Shown: positions 44,210-57,500 of the stretch, in pieces
How the letters are laid out: each line of letters opens with the position of its first letter
Numbering within the stretch: position 1 is the first letter of the stretch
Assembly: GCA_036426205.1 (NCBI GenBank)
Contig: CM071568.1
Location: 120,868,225 to 120,932,224, forward strand
DNA: 64,000 nt
From: Ascaphus truei
Lineage: Eukaryota; Chordata; Amphibia; Anura; Ascaphidae
Direction: 5' to 3'
Notes under the pieces: generated by a model
The model's input: the letters and a program-made list of their open reading frames with translations, nothing else
Database searches by the model: none
Told to the model about the DNA's origin: nothing
Translations under genes and position numbers: made by a program

Positions 44210-44623
44210 TGCGTGGAAGGGTTAAGTATAGGGCAGGGGGGGGTTAAGTATGGGTGTAAGGGGTACAGACAGTATTGGTGATGAGCATTAATTACAGTAC
44301 CTCTTCCACCGGTCCGGGGGGCTCTTCAACCGGTCCTCAGGGGGGCCTTCAATCGGTCAGTGGGGGGAGGCTTTGACCGGTTCTGGTGGGGGACTCGGGA
44401 GCCTTAAACCAGCCCGCATGGGGCCCTTCAATCGGCCTGCAGGGGGAGGCTACAACCGGCCCTGGGTGAACGGTGGGGACGACTCGGCGGAGGATTCTGG
44501 TAGGGCCTGGGAGGGGTGGGTGGGGCAAAGAATGCTAGAATGGGCAAGGGTGTGCTCGGCGGTTCACGGGGGGGTGGGTGCTTGGCGGCTCACGGGGGTG
44601 GGAGGGGGTGGTCTGTGGCTCAA

Positions 44624-44660
<37 letters not shown>

Positions 44661-44662
44661 GC
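44210..44662. repeat. G-rich degenerate array and poly(G) run
   Basis: Degenerate units containing GGTCAGTGGGGGGAGG and CTTCAACCGGTCC (44300-44460), then GGCGGTTCACGGGGGGGTG units, then an almost pure run of about 33 G at 44625-44659. Strong G-quadruplex potential on the plus strand. Such runs are often mis-sized in assemblies. Confidence 0.85.
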
Positions 44663-44698
44663 TCGGCGGCTCACTCGGCGGAGGGTGTTTAGCGGCTC

Positions 44699-44720
44699 AG
44701 TGTGTGTGTGTGTGTGTGTC
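44699..44720. repeat. (GT)n microsatellite
   Basis: Eleven GT units between GGCTCA and CGCTGCCTTCCTCCTCT, itself duplicated in tandem. Confidence 0.9.
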
Positions 44721-44883
44721 GCTGCCTTCCTCCTCTCGCTGCCTTCCTCCTCTCTGGTGAGTACTGCTGGCAGCTGGCAACACGGACGGCACTTCCGTCA
44801 CCACTGACTTCCGCATCAATCAACTGCATTCACTGCCAGGGAATTTTGCTGATGTGGTAGGTGCCGCTAAAGAAGTTTCACTT

Positions 44884-45675
44884 CAAAAAACCTTTTGGTT
44901 TCTCAGGTAACCAACTTATCTCCCTACCAGTGTCTAGTCTTTTCAAAGCACTTGGAGCTAAAGTGTCTTTCAGGTTACGCGCTTTAGAGAAAACTACTTG
45001 TAATTAATCTGGCAGAAAATCCCTCAACCCTGAGTCTCTATTACGTACGTGCCAGTGCTTGGGGATAATCTGCTGGATACAGGAGGACTCTTTATTAAAT
45101 CATGTAATGAAAGGGATACAAATTTATATCAGTCTCTATTTTTTTATTTGTTACTAACATAGTATTCCTATTTAGCCGATCAGCTTTTTTTCTTGTTGCT
45201 TTTATAATTGCTGGATCATAATTCTTTTCTTTGAATCTTCTTTACAGAATTTCTGCTTCTCTGATATTCATCCAACTCAGAACAGTTTCTTCAGATACGC
45301 CAAAACTGACCATATGGAATATTGGCTAGCCACCTTATATGGTGGCAACTGGAATTCAAAATAAAATGATTACAATCTACATCTTTAAAATGGGTCTTAG
45401 TGTTTATTTGTTTTTTTATCAATAAAAATACACAAATCTAAAAATGGAATGCTAATATTACTGAATGTGGGAATAAAATTTAGATAAAGAACATTATTGT
45501 TGAGATACTCTAAAAATGAACATAAAAGAGTTTCCTCACCTTTCCATATAAAAATGATATCGTCAATATAGAGCACCATAGGACCAGGTTTGCACCAAAT
45601 GGATTGTTGTTATGTATGACATCCTCTTCCCATGCACCCAAAAATAAGTTGGAGTAACTTGGGGCTGAAGAGAAA
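44884..45675 (-). pseudogene. Penelope-like element reverse transcriptase fragment
   Basis: Minus-strand reading from 45675: APSYSNLFLGAWEEDV, NPFGANLV, then LYIDDIIFIWKGEE with the Y-I-D-D catalytic box near 45570-45558, then FLEYLNNN, ISIPFLDLCIFID, and further on ATRKKADRLNRNTML and NLKDTLAPSALKRL. This succession is the palm-to-thumb region and linker of a Penelope-like reverse transcriptase. Several stops occur after about 45397. The linker leads into the hAT inverted repeat at 44883, and the nuclease domain resumes at 39262. Confidence 0.85.
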
Positions 45676-46067
45676 AACCAGGCCTCAAGTCTGATAACGG
45701 CCTAGGTACCATCCAGAAGGTCTGGGACCTGCGACAAAAGAATGTACCTACTGTATTATCATCTGCAGTGGCTACAATAAAGAAGTCCCTGTTTTATTTA
45801 CCTCCTCCCTAAGTCTACAGTCTATTGGTTGGAGAGTATGACAGATTGGATCCCCTGAGGGGACTGTGTCCAGCCAAGCTGGAGCCTGCAGTGGATGGAG
45901 GCGCTTGCACTAAGAGAAGAATGAAGCCTGAGACCTCTAAAAAGCCTGTCCTGTTAGCTCCACACCATCGAGGCCCCTCAGATCTCCTGCAGCCTGCAGG
46001 TACAATGCACCAACTCACACCTGGTAGCCAGACAATCTCCCAGAGGGGGTGGGGAAGCAGTGCTATA
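45676..46067 (+). mobile_element. LTR 3' fragment
   Basis: AATAAAG near 45777, GGATGGAGGCGCTTGCAC near 45893, ATCTCCCAGAGGGGGTGGGG and an end at GTGCTATA. The same tail layout is found in the LTRs at 36344 (in reverse) and 46076, so this is the 3' part of a related LTR on the plus strand. The 5' part is missing. Confidence 0.65.
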
Positions 46068-46075
46068 TATATATA

Positions 46076-46808
46076 TGTATTATCAGCGTATGTTCCATTA
46101 TACCTTTCTTTCCCACTGTTATCCCTGTTGTGTAAACCCTGTTAGCTACAGGCAGTAACATATTAAATCATATGGGTATGTGCCCCACCCTTGTTTCTCT
46201 ATGATGGACAAGAGTAAGGTGGTGACTCATGGCCTGTGTAAGCCTATCAGAATAGGTATAGACCATGAGCCCGCCTCTCCTGTCTTAATTAGGGGAATGC
46301 CAAATGTAGTCTTCAGTCTGCTTCTTGCTCCAGTGAAGAGAGGAAGAAAGAGCTATCAGTCTCTCCTATGGCAGGATGAGCGTGCTCACCCTCAGCCTCT
46401 GAGCTGGGGGAATATCAGGCTCAGCCACAGAGGCCTGTAAGATCAGGGCCTTCACCATCCAGAGGAATGGAACCTTTGAGACCATGCACGGCTGTGAGGA
46501 AGAACTGCAGTGAGTGCCAACCAATAAAGACCCTTGTGCCAATATACCTCAGTCTGAGTGTCAGTCCTTGGGCTGAGGGGAAAAGAGTGCAGTAGTAGGG
46601 GATGATTTCTGATACCCTGGGACCCACTACGGCTGGAGGCGCTGAACACCAAAGAGAAAGAACCAGAGAAAGAAGCTAAGCCATCCTGATCTCCATACTA
46701 ACGCAGATCAGCTCAGCTCTCTGGCTCCAAACAGGTATTGCACCACATACTAGGTAGCATAGGCGGTGTAATCTCCCAGAAGGGAGGGGGGGGGTAAACA
46801 GTGCTACA
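46076..46808 (+). mobile_element. LTR, plus orientation
   Basis: Starts TGTATTATCAGCG and ends CAGTGCTACA. It matches the reverse complement of the nested LTR at 25295-26220: GTGACTCATGGCCTGTGTAAG, ATAGACCATGAGC, GTGTCAGTCCTTGGGC, GATCTCCATACTAACGCAGA. AATAAAGACC at 46526 is a likely poly(A) signal. Left flank TATA, right flank TAGC, so no matching duplication is seen. Confidence 0.8.
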
Positions 46809-46852
46809 TAGCTACATATATATGTTACATTAATTAGGACATCAACACCTGT

Positions 46853-47345
<493 letters not shown>

Positions 47346-49430
47346 ATGTAGTGTGTTGTGTATTGTTGCTTAGTAACCCTGTAACAGCTGAACCCATGAA
47401 CAGGAACATACCTAAGCCATACATATATTATAATCCACAACGTGGATTTCATAGGATTTTGTAGTTTCCAAAATTACTAGTGTCCTATGTTCTCATGGTG
47501 AAGTATCAAAGTTGTTATCTTTCTAAGTAGACTATTACCCTGAGGATAGTAACACAGATAACAATATAAGACGGCAGCCTTCAGGAGTCAAATGTACTGA
47601 CCTACTGTATGATCAGAAACATTTGAGAAACTGACCTGCATTATCTGCCCACATGTTAAGATATTAGATACTTGAGATCTGCAGAGAGCTTTTGTCAGAC
47701 AGAACACCCTCTCGGTTTTCCTCTAGATGAGGAGATGGAAGGCTCACACTGTGGGACCAGCCCCAGTTCTGGGAAACTCTTTGCCGTGGAGAGCCAATAT
47801 GCCATATGCAACGTGCAACTTGACTATAAATTAGTAACATTGGGTTTAGGTATTTTGGGGGGATTTTTTCTAGTGTCTGGTGTTCTTTTAAAGGAAAAGT
47901 TTTACAAAGTAAATAAATTGTCATTGGTATGATTTAAAAGACGCTTGTTTATCCACTTTTTTTATTTATAAAAAAAAAACATTACTAAATTGTGTTTCAC
48001 ATATGCTACTAGCAGCCATTTCTTTGCATTTGTGAGGACCCCCTTGGTCTATCTCACTCATAACTAATGACTTGTTTTCTCTGCTGAGTGATAAACCTTT
48101 TATAGCTGAGCATGGTCCGAGTGCTCACAGTCTGCATGTGGGTGCCAGACATAGATTAGCAACATGGATAATCATGTTACCAGAAGATTCCGCTCCCTAA
48201 TTAAAATGTGTTGCAGGATGAAGGACCCTTTACTTGTCTCACCTTCAGATGTACAGCAGCAAGACCATGGCACTACCACATATTATCCCTTCGCTGCCAG
48301 ATGGGCCCGTGATGAACCAAAGTTAAACAAAAAATATAATCCGAGAAAGTTGGCTAATTTATAGTGTTATTATCCCAAATTCTGCAAAATACAAAACTGT
48401 ATATTTAGTATCGTAACTTAAAATCCCTTTATTTACACATTATCCACATATTATAAAAAATACAATTAAAAAAAAAACTCCATTATTGCAGGTCTTTCAT
48501 ATAATCAATATAAAGACGTATAAAGATCACCAATATGTCTAGATGGCAGAGAAGGCTAATAATTGCTTTCTGAAATAGTGACATTGCAGTGCTTAGCATA
48601 TACACATGCTAGCTACTATTAGCACATATACAGTACATGCCATGAAGACATTCCTCCAGTTAATCCTATTCCTCACATTAACCGCATTCCTACATATTGA
48701 ATTAAAAGTTATTCCTGCAAACATGTAGCTTAGTAAATCTGCAGAAAATATCTCCTGTTCCTGTCTTGGTTAGCATAGCATTATTGTCAATGGTTTAATA
48801 CATTGCTTAGTGAATCTGGGCTTACTGAAAAAGTGCACAATTCAGTTTTCTGTTTTTCAAGTTAGCAAATGTTTATTTGAACATGCTGATGGTAGGGAGG
48901 TGGGGGGGAGAGAGAGAATGGCCTCTCTTTTACTGCAAGCGCAGATAAGTACAAACTTGAGAGCAACTGTAACCCTTACATTTGTGAAAGTGCATGCAAT
49001 TTCATTTGGAAAAATTGGTGGAAAAAAATTGTTGAGTTTTGCAATTATAAAAAAATGATAAGAATAATGCATTTTTTGCCTTACAATTGGCCCTAGCATT
49101 TCAGTAAGCTTTTCACAGTTTTGCACATTTCTTACAATAGTTGAACTTTTGTGATACAAACTGCAACAGATCTGTACATTTCTGTGTTCCCTCTAATTGT
49201 TCACTAACACTGTTAACCACTTGAGAGCTGCCTGATGTAATAGTTACTGACCTACAAGTCACGCTGGGATGCAGCATTACGTAACATTTACTTCATGGGT
49301 ACAGGGGACTCTTTAAGGAGATACTATACTATAGTGAAAGTTTACAGAGTGCCTCCTTTTAAAACTAAAAAGGGAGGACATCAACCTCTAAATCAGTGTT
49401 GGTTTAACTTTTTTTGTTAAGGAAGCGTAT
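47346..49430. other. Unique intergenic DNA
   Basis: No recognised transposon. A plus frame at 47672-47932 ends with a hydrophobic helix (LVTLGLGILGGFFLVSGVLL) but lacks homology to anything I know, splice context or codon bias, so it is left unannotated. Confidence 0.4.
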
Positions 49431-49446
49431 AATTATATTGTGACAT

Positions 49447-50055
49447 TCTGCGGAACCCCGCCCCTCTCTAATAATGACTGAGATAAGATGCATTGTAAGG
49501 AACCCCAACCATCTCTAATAGCACGTCTGAGATAAAACACAATGTAATGGGCCCCAACCCACTCTAATAGCACGTCTGAGATCAGATGCATTGTAAGGAA
49601 CCCCAGCTCTCTCTAATAGCGTGTCTGAGATCAGATGCATTGTAAGGTACCCCACTCTCTCTAACAGCGCATCTGAGATCAGATGCATTGTAAGGTACCC
49701 CAACCCTCTCTAATAGCGCATCTGAGATCAGATGCATTGTAAGGAACCCCAACTCTCTCTAATAGCGCGTCTGAGATCAGATGCATTGTAAGGAACCCCA
49801 ACCCTCTCTAATAGCGCGTCTGAGATAAAACACAATGTAATGAGCCCCAACCCACTCTAATAGCGCATCTGAGATCAGATGCATTGTAAGGAACCCCGAC
49901 CCCTCTCTAATAGCGTGTCTGAGATCAGATAAATTGTAAGGAACCCAACCCCCTCTAATAGTGTGTCTGATAAGATGCATTGTAAGGAACCCAACCCTCT
50001 CTAATAGTGTGTCTGATAAGATGCATTGTAAGGAACCCAACCCCTCTCTAAACAT
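49447..50055. repeat. 49-bp minisatellite, ~12 units
   Basis: Unit: GGAACCCCAACCCTCTCTAA, then TAGCGCGTCTGAGATCAGAT, then GCATTGTAA. GCATTGTAAG starts at 49588, 49637, 49684, 49733 and 49783 give 47-50-bp spacing. A variant (ACACAATGTAATG plus GCCCCAACCC) at 49537 recurs at 49830, six units later, pointing to block duplication. Confidence 0.95.
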
Positions 50056-50108
50056 GGGGTAAATGCTTCTGTATTTGGTACAATTTCAAATGACCTGAAA
50101 ATTGCATG

Positions 50109-50873
50109 TGTAACCATGCTGTAAATTGGCTACAGTCATCTCTCCTGCTGACAGTAAGGCCTGGTAAGTTATAGGCATGCCAGAAGTAATTATGGAGGTT
50201 TGCCCTCACACCCTGGTGAGGTGCCCTATGTATGGATGGGAGTGGTCACATGCTCTGAATCCATGATTAGTGATGTCAGAGTTGTACCAGCCCCCAGAGG
50301 ATACATAAGGCACAGCACTGCTCAAAAGTTAGTTGTTGGAAAGATCATCAGTGGAGTTCAGTAGAGTTGGTAGTAGATGATGAGACTGTGACAAGGGACC
50401 TGGCACAGGGAATATCTCCCTAAGGGGAGATAGGGAATCCACCAATTTGGGAAAGGACACCTTTCAAAGGGAAGTGCGGTGAACATGAGCGGCTGAGTAC
50501 AACCGCTGTGAAGGGCAGCTGGCCCGCCGCAAGTCAATAAAGATGATCTTGTTAACTCATACCCTCGTGTGTAAGTGTGGAGTGATTACACAGAGGAGTG
50601 CACCACAGAGGAGTTCCTCACCAGGACCATCCAGAAGCGGACACTGGGATCCTGATGAGGTGGAGGCGCTGCACTGGATATAGGTAGGACTCATGCACAC
50701 TACCTCAGCTGCCTGTCTGGGTTGGCATTCCCCACACAACATCATGCGGGAGACTCAGGAGTCTTGTTGCCAACAGGTGCACCACCAGACACTACACTGT
50801 AATGGGGACTGGTTAGACCACAGGGGCCAATGTGAGATTGGGTGGGTCAGGCTAGGCCAGAAAATCCGTTACA
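50109..50873 (+). mobile_element. Solo LTR, 765 bp, with 4-bp TSD
   Basis: Starts TGTAACCATGCTG and ends ATCCGTTACA. CATG lies directly on both sides (50105-50108 and 50874-50877). AATAAAG at 50536 is a probable poly(A) signal, followed by GGTGGAGGCGCTGCAC, which is shared with the other LTRs' 3' parts. No internal coding region. Confidence 0.9.
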
Positions 50874-50877
50874 CATG

Positions 50878-52430
50878 TAACCCTAAAGGGATGCCCGGGA
50901 AACCCAAGGAATCCTGGAAAACCCAGCAGAAAAGCACTGAGCTAAATACTGGGCCATGGAGTCCATGACACCCTGAATTCCTGTAGCTTGTATATATCTT
51001 GGCACTAACTGTGGAGCAAACATTGGAGAGGTTTCTGTGGTAGTGGGTAGCTTGCAGTTACTCATCTGTAGTTTAAATGGGCAAACCCCCTCTCACAGAC
51101 AGTCTCTCATTTGAAGGTTCAGGATAGAGGAACATATATTCGATTGCATTTTTATGCCGTGCCACACTGAGGAAAGCATATTATTAGTTAGTCATTTAAA
51201 TGTGTGTCACTGTTTTCAGTGCTTCTATACTGCTGAAGCACTTCTTTATTAGTAATATTCTTAGATATTCTGGTAACCTTAAGGTTAGGGAACATGGTTA
51301 TATGTAGACCGTGTAAGACTGATATTGAATGAACGATATATACAAATGTATATTCACTTGTATTTATTCAATTGATTGCTTAAAACAAATGCATTTATTT
51401 TGGTTTATATTAAGAATATTAGTGTTATTGTGGCTTGAACATTGATAGCATGAAAAACGCCAATATGTCTTCAGCACTCAGGGATACAAATACCCCCAGT
51501 ACTTCAAGAGTTGAGATAAACATTCAAAAAGATTTACAAACATTTACAGTACATTTGCCTCATAATCTAAAAAACGAATTCACCTAGTTTTACCCTATTA
51601 GAAGTATCAGTAACATTAGTTTAATTTGGTCCAAGCTGGAACTGAACATCTAGGACACTGAGTAGTACACCATGAAATAATAGGAATACTGTACTATTAC
51701 TTACTATACAAAAGTATGCTTGATACATGCATGCTATGAATGCTGTTTTTATAACCACATTCTTAACTGACCAGTATACAATAAAGAGAGAAGCATTGCA
51801 ATGCACAGTTCACACGTAGTGCAGTTGATCTCCTTTATCCAAGTTAATGGAAATGACTGCGTCATTGCCTGTGCGTTTGCCCACCTCACATTTTATTGGA
51901 TATGGGCCAACGAGTTTAAACAAGTTAAACTGCTGTTAACAAATGTTAGTTGAAATGTTATTGTGCAATCGTAGTATTACATTATTATATAGGACTTTAT
52001 GTTATAGACACACATACATGTAACACATGCAGTTTAATTCACAGATCAATGTTAAAATGTCGCCCATTTGATTGAAAAAAAAATAGACTTTTCATTGAAT
52101 CTGGTAAAACGATGCCATTGGACAGTATACCCCTAATATGGGTCAATCATCAAACTCTCCCAGCTGCAAAACAAGAGCAATAATACCACACCAGATTTAT
52201 AGAAGAAGAGACTCCCGTTGATTTTAGTGCTAATCTTTTCCTGTGGTTTCTCTAGTTTTGCAGCCTGTGGCAATGGTGCAGAATTGTGCCCCCTCTGTCT
52301 GCTAACACTTTAGTATATGGATTATAAATATCCAAACTTTTGCTAATGGCTTAATACACAGGGTTGCCAGAGAAATATTTAAATCATGTGTTCAGTTCAT
52401 TAGCAGTCTACACTAGGTCGTAATAAAAAA
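50878..52430. other. Unique intergenic DNA
   Basis: AT-rich; no coding region, transposon or array recognised. Confidence 0.4.
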
Positions 52431-52509
52431 CAGCAAAGAAGGGTTGGTAGCCATGTTGGATTTCAAAATCCGCCGCCCCTAGGCACTTAGCTGTTGCAGC
52501 CGCCTCCTT

Positions 52510-52616
52510 ACCTGCCGCCCCTTTCCTCCTTCTGAACCGCAACATCAAATAATGCCGGGACGTCACCAATCACTTTGGTGATTTGACGCTTCAGTTCAGA
52601 AGGAGGGTGGCAGGTA
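52510..52616. repeat. Foldback repeat inside a GC-richer repeat
   Basis: CTGCCGCCCCTTTCCTCCTT with TCTGAAC pairs with GTTCAGA and AGGAGGGTGGCAGG around ATCACTTTGGTGAT. The surrounding 52460-52735, including GGCCTAGGCCTAATGGGCC, also looks repetitive. No coding. Confidence 0.7.
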
Positions 52617-52739
52617 TGTAGGTGGCAACAACAGCTAAAATGACTTCCCATTAGGTCCATGAGTACAGCAAAAGTATATGGGGGCAGACATTTTTGCCAG
52701 CCTAGGCCTAGGCCTAATGGGCCTAATGGGAAATCTGCT

Positions 52740-54440
52740 ACTGCGTGTTGGTCCTTTCTTCCTTGTAGTAGCAAAGGAGGGAGAGGATGGTATGATACCT
52801 GTTATTGGACCAAGTCCCTACTCCTTCTCCCATAATAAAACATGCATTGTTGTGAAATACCGCAGCCCCTATTACTTGATTGAGTTTTACTTCCATGCAA
52901 GTACAAGTGGCAGAGTACTTTGCAGTACAGTACCTCACTCCTACAGGTAGCAATAAAACACGTGTTAATCTATACCATTTTTGGGTAACAGGCGGCCCGC
53001 AGGGGGCTTCACCTGCGGTTCCCCAACCGATACCCTTTTTCCCTGGTGCAGAGGGAACGAGCTTCAAGGAATATGCAACAATTTAGTCAAATTATAAACT
53101 CAGAGTTATATTTATTTCATCTCTTGGGTAAACACTAAATTGCTGCATATCCCTAGTGCGGCGGTCGTGCTAACCTATTTTGAGATGAATCAGGACGCTC
53201 GAGACTGCCAGCAAGGGGAGTGAAAAATACAGCTATCTTTCAAGCTGCGAATTGATGGAGAACACTGATATCCTGCAAGTGAGCATGGAGAAAACCTTGT
53301 ATTCTGACATCAGAGCTTCTCCCTGCTATGACAGCGCACTCATGAATTCTGTCACACTAGTTCTGAAGATAAGAAAGTGGAGTATGACAGGTCTCATGAG
53401 TGCACCGGCATTTGGCAGCTGACCATAGGGACCAGGAAAGCGCTACTACCCACAGCTGAGGTACAACACCTCCCCCCCACTCCCATTTCCCTCTGTCAAC
53501 CCATGCTACCCCCACTGATACCACTCTCCTGTCGCGTCACTCTCTTCCCCAATGTTGTCCATTACCTTAGTGAATATTAAAGATAATGTGTGGCCCTTTT
53601 CAGAGCTCATAAAGAAGATCACGTTCCCAATACTGATCTATACCATAAGAAAAGTAAATGAAGGAACCATACTCTTTTTCTTCTACCACCTAACATCTCC
53701 ACACCAAGGTATGGTCTTCACACAATCATAACGTGAAAGTGAAGCCCTGAACCAGTTCAATTCACCAGATGGAGGGTGTCACACAACAAGAAATCTTCAA
53801 CTTTTTATTCTTCATGGATTGATCTAATCCTCTAACAATATCTACCGGACACGTCAATGAACAATCCTTTGGGGAGATCAGGGGGGTGATTTCTAGAGAG
53901 AGGGACTGCCACAGGGCCTCACACCACAAGACACAGGCTTCGATCAATCAGAACACACATACATTATTTAAAGCTTCACAGCTCCCTTCCTATTATTCAT
54001 TATAACCCCTTCAGTCCCAAAGAGGACTGCAAAATATTGAACCTCTTTACCACAGTCAGGATGTTAACAACTGTAGAGGGATATTCAGAGCTAAATATCT
54101 GGGGAGGAACAACCGGCCACACATGAATTAACCCCTGCAGCAGCAGAAGAGTCTGCACTGCAATTCATGCAACCCCCTGCTCAATTTAATGTAATCAGCT
54201 GCATTCAGTGACCATGAACACATCAGACCGGTAGGAAATAATGAAATAATTATTAATTATTAAAGTTAATGTTAATACTCTCCCTTCTATTATGTAGAGT
54301 AACCTTTCCACTGTCACGTGTATCTCATCAATTTCCAATCCTAAATGAGTTAATAGGTCAAAGAAAATCAGAGACACAGGTCCATATACATAATATACTG
54401 TATATTTACAGACACACATTAATATATAGAATAAATATAT
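52740..54440. other. Unclassified non-coding DNA
   Basis: No recognised coding. Parts (53600-54190) have the mixed composition of a decayed LTR, but no termini could be set. Confidence 0.3.
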
Positions 54441-54451
54441 TTACAGACACA

Positions 54452-54452
54452 C

Positions 54453-54487
<35 letters not shown>

Positions 54488-54563
54488 CATACATACATAC
54501 ATACATACATACATACATACATACATACATACATACATACATAAACACACACACACACACAGT
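54452..54563. repeat. (AT)n, (CATA)n and (CA)n compound microsatellite
   Basis: AT tract, then about 15 CATA/ATAC units, then CA repeats. Produces spurious Tyr/Val/Cys frames. Confidence 0.95.
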
Positions 54564-54565
54564 AT

Positions 54566-57500
54566 TTAAAAGTCTCATGTCTGCATGCAAATACTTCATC
54601 ATAACCCATTGAGTGCTGGAAAAAGATGCAAACCTACACATCCCACCACAGCATTGAAGGAAGTAACAGATCGAGACAAACGAATCCGCAGGATGTAAAT
54701 AGCATAGTGTAACAGTAGATGGGGGTGGTCAGGTGGGGAAGAAGTAATGGGAGGGGTTTAAGGTACAGCAATACTCTCAGCTCGGTTACCTCGAGAGGGG
54801 GCTGTTGCAATTGCTATTTGGAAAATGACACAAGCCACCTTAATTGTGTGATCCCAGCTGACTGAGAACCTTCGTCCTCAATGTTCTCCTTAGTGCTGCC
54901 GTGTGACTGAATGAGTTAATGACTGTGCGCAGCGTCAGAGCCCCAGCTATGGGCAGCCACCTTCTCCGTGCACATTAACGCCTCCGTGCACATTAGCCAT
55001 CCTGTGTTACTTCCATTCACTCCAATGCATCATCTTTCTTATCTCTGTCATTTCTCAATGCTTCTGTTCTGAAATAGTCTCCACTTTTCGCTTTCGCTTG
55101 GCTTGTGATTTGCAACTGTGAAGGTTTTTTTTTTACTGAACATGTTCATTTTCTTCTCACTTTATTTTCACAGGTATTTTCCCTGCTATAATAACTTTTC
55201 TCATCCTTTTTTTACCATTCTCCCTCCCGCTGTGGCAATCCCCCTCATATTTTATTCTACATAAATAATAGTTTTCGTTGAATATCTCCTTCTCTGGGAC
55301 CCCAAAACATTTGCCAATAGTATGTTTTCTTAAATAGCCCCTGAATACTGCTGTAGCAGCTCTTCAAATGAATTTGAAGCTTCACTGTTGGATTATCAGG
55401 GGGAAAAATACAACAAAGTGGCTTTAAGTGAATATAAAATATTGCAGGACAAATACAATTAACCAATATGTACTGTAGTGCAGAGATACATACAATACAC
55501 ATGCTGACAGATAGTGTGCACAAGCTCTCACAGCTGGGAAACTCATTGTAAAACAGACACTTCATGTGACATTGATCTCACAGCTAAGAGCTCGATTTTA
55601 TTTGCTGTTTACAAGCATTTGTTGGTCTTAAGCACAATATTCAACAGCAGATGGTTTCTTAGAGGAAATGAAAACATGCATAGTTGGAAGAAGATGCTGG
55701 AAGTATGGAAGGCTATTCTTCAACACAAACTGGGCAAACACAGCAAGTCACAGGGCAAGACAGACTTCCCAGGAAGATGTACAGAAAGAGATCTGGTTTT
55801 ATATGCAATCTATTTGCTAGCTGAAAACGAAATGCAGATCTGGTTCATACATAAATGACCCTGCTCCTAATTATGCTGTGATACATTTGTGTTTCTGACT
55901 TAGAAAACTTTTGATGCAACGTTGTTCTTGAAGATGCAGAACGAGATGTAGTCTTTGTAAAGAATAATAAACTCTTCTTGTTGTAAATTCAAACAAGCAG
56001 AAAGGGGACCAATATAAAAAGAAATCCAGGGGATTTAACAGTAAATGTTAAAAGCCGAACTTGCTCCGAAATCTCCCTCCCTTAACCACCCATTAAATAA
56101 GATCAACATACCGTTTGCATGAAGGGAACCCTTTTCCAGTTCTGATTGCTCCCTCCAAAGGGGATTCACGTCCAAGCTCCCACGTTCCAGGTCCTCACTC
56201 TCCCAGTGATACACATGCTTGTAATTACTGGTGGTTGTGCTAATGCAAACCTCAGCAAAATCATGCTGGCACATTTAAGGGTGAGCTAGGAAAGTCACTT
56301 AATTTAACCAAAGTACATTTGTTTTAAAGTCCCACTCAGTGTCAGCATCTTCTTTTACACAACCCACAATGTGCATCTCTTGCAAGCTTTTAGCATCTTC
56401 ATTTTATTTATTTATTTTAAAAAAACTTGATCTCTTCTAAGATTTTCACTTCCACTTTGAAATCAACCTGCATTACAGCAGACCATCTGGGCTATGTAAA
56501 GTAGGGCTGTTACTATTGATCTAGAATGACCATGTTAAGTTTATGGCTTTTATTTTCTGCAATGATTGTAGGTCAGCGATGCTGCCAGGTTACCCATCAC
56601 ACACACCTAAAAGCCAAGTCTTTTCATTATATACTAAGATATGGATTTGAGAAGCAAACATTATTTTCTAAATAGGTATTTCCATATGAACTGTGTTCTT
56701 CTTTTCTTATCCTAAATGTTGTTTGCTGGTGAAATGACAGTTCCCCCTTTCTTTCCATCATCAGGAAATAAAGATTAGGTGGCCAGATTACAGAAGGCAT
56801 TTTCTGTGCAGTTGCTGATCTTTATTCCAAAGCCTTTGTGATGATATTGATGATGATGATGGTCAAGTGGACAGTTTGATTTTTGTGTTTGGAGCTAGTT
56901 ATAAAGAATCAATATTATATCAAGGGGTAACTTTCGTGATAAAGGACTTTAACCACTCTGGCTATTCATCATAAGTCTGTAGCAAGCAGATAGGTCAAAA
57001 GAAATTATATTGCACTAAAGAGTGTGTCTTCTTATCTCTGCTATACCAGGGGAATAAGGCACAAGCCGATCGATACAGTAGCCGCTGTATACTTCTTGCA
57101 ATTATCAATAGCTGATTTCGTCTTTTCAGGCCTGCATCTATTAATACAACCTAATAATAATCTGCCAAACAGAGGGGGCAGGTGTGTGTTTCTTGAGCAA
57201 CTACGCATATATAATCATAAATAGGTAGGTACCCAAGGTAGTATAATTACTTTAAACACGTGTATTAAACATATTGTTCATATAGTTACAAATGATTTTT
57301 TTTTTAAAAATGAAACCATTCAAAACATCCAATTGTAGTGTTGTCATTTTGAAGTCGTCATTCTGTTTTGCATTCAGTTTGTGCTATTAGGAACCCCCCT
57401 TTCAGTGTCTCAGTACTTGCAGTACAGAGCTGGTGCGGGAAGTGGGAATAATGTACAACTGTGATGTAAGATGCAGTATGTTGCGAGGTCATCAAGCTTT

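Larger units (their letters stand above)
39300..44883 (-). mobile_element. hAT-superfamily element inserted in the Penelope-like element
   Basis: AAGTGAAACTTCTTTG at 39300 and its complement AAAGAAGTTTCACTT at 44869-44883 are 15-bp terminal inverted repeats, 5.58 kb apart. Between them is a broken ZMYM1-like hAT transposase on the minus strand, two copies of repeat D, a 149-bp tandem repeat and a G-rich array. Outside them are the two halves of one Penelope-like coding sequence. I could not align a clean 8-bp target duplication (TTTTTGAA versus TTAAAATG in minus orientation), so the boundary may be off by a few bases. Confidence 0.7.

Noticed and set aside
47672..47932. 86-residue frame with a transmembrane-like helix
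   Set aside because: No start context, splice signals, homologue or neighbouring gene; AT-rich unique DNA gives such frames often.
55140..55175. Splice-acceptor-like TTTATTTTCACAG
   Set aside because: No open exon of believable composition follows, so it is taken as chance.
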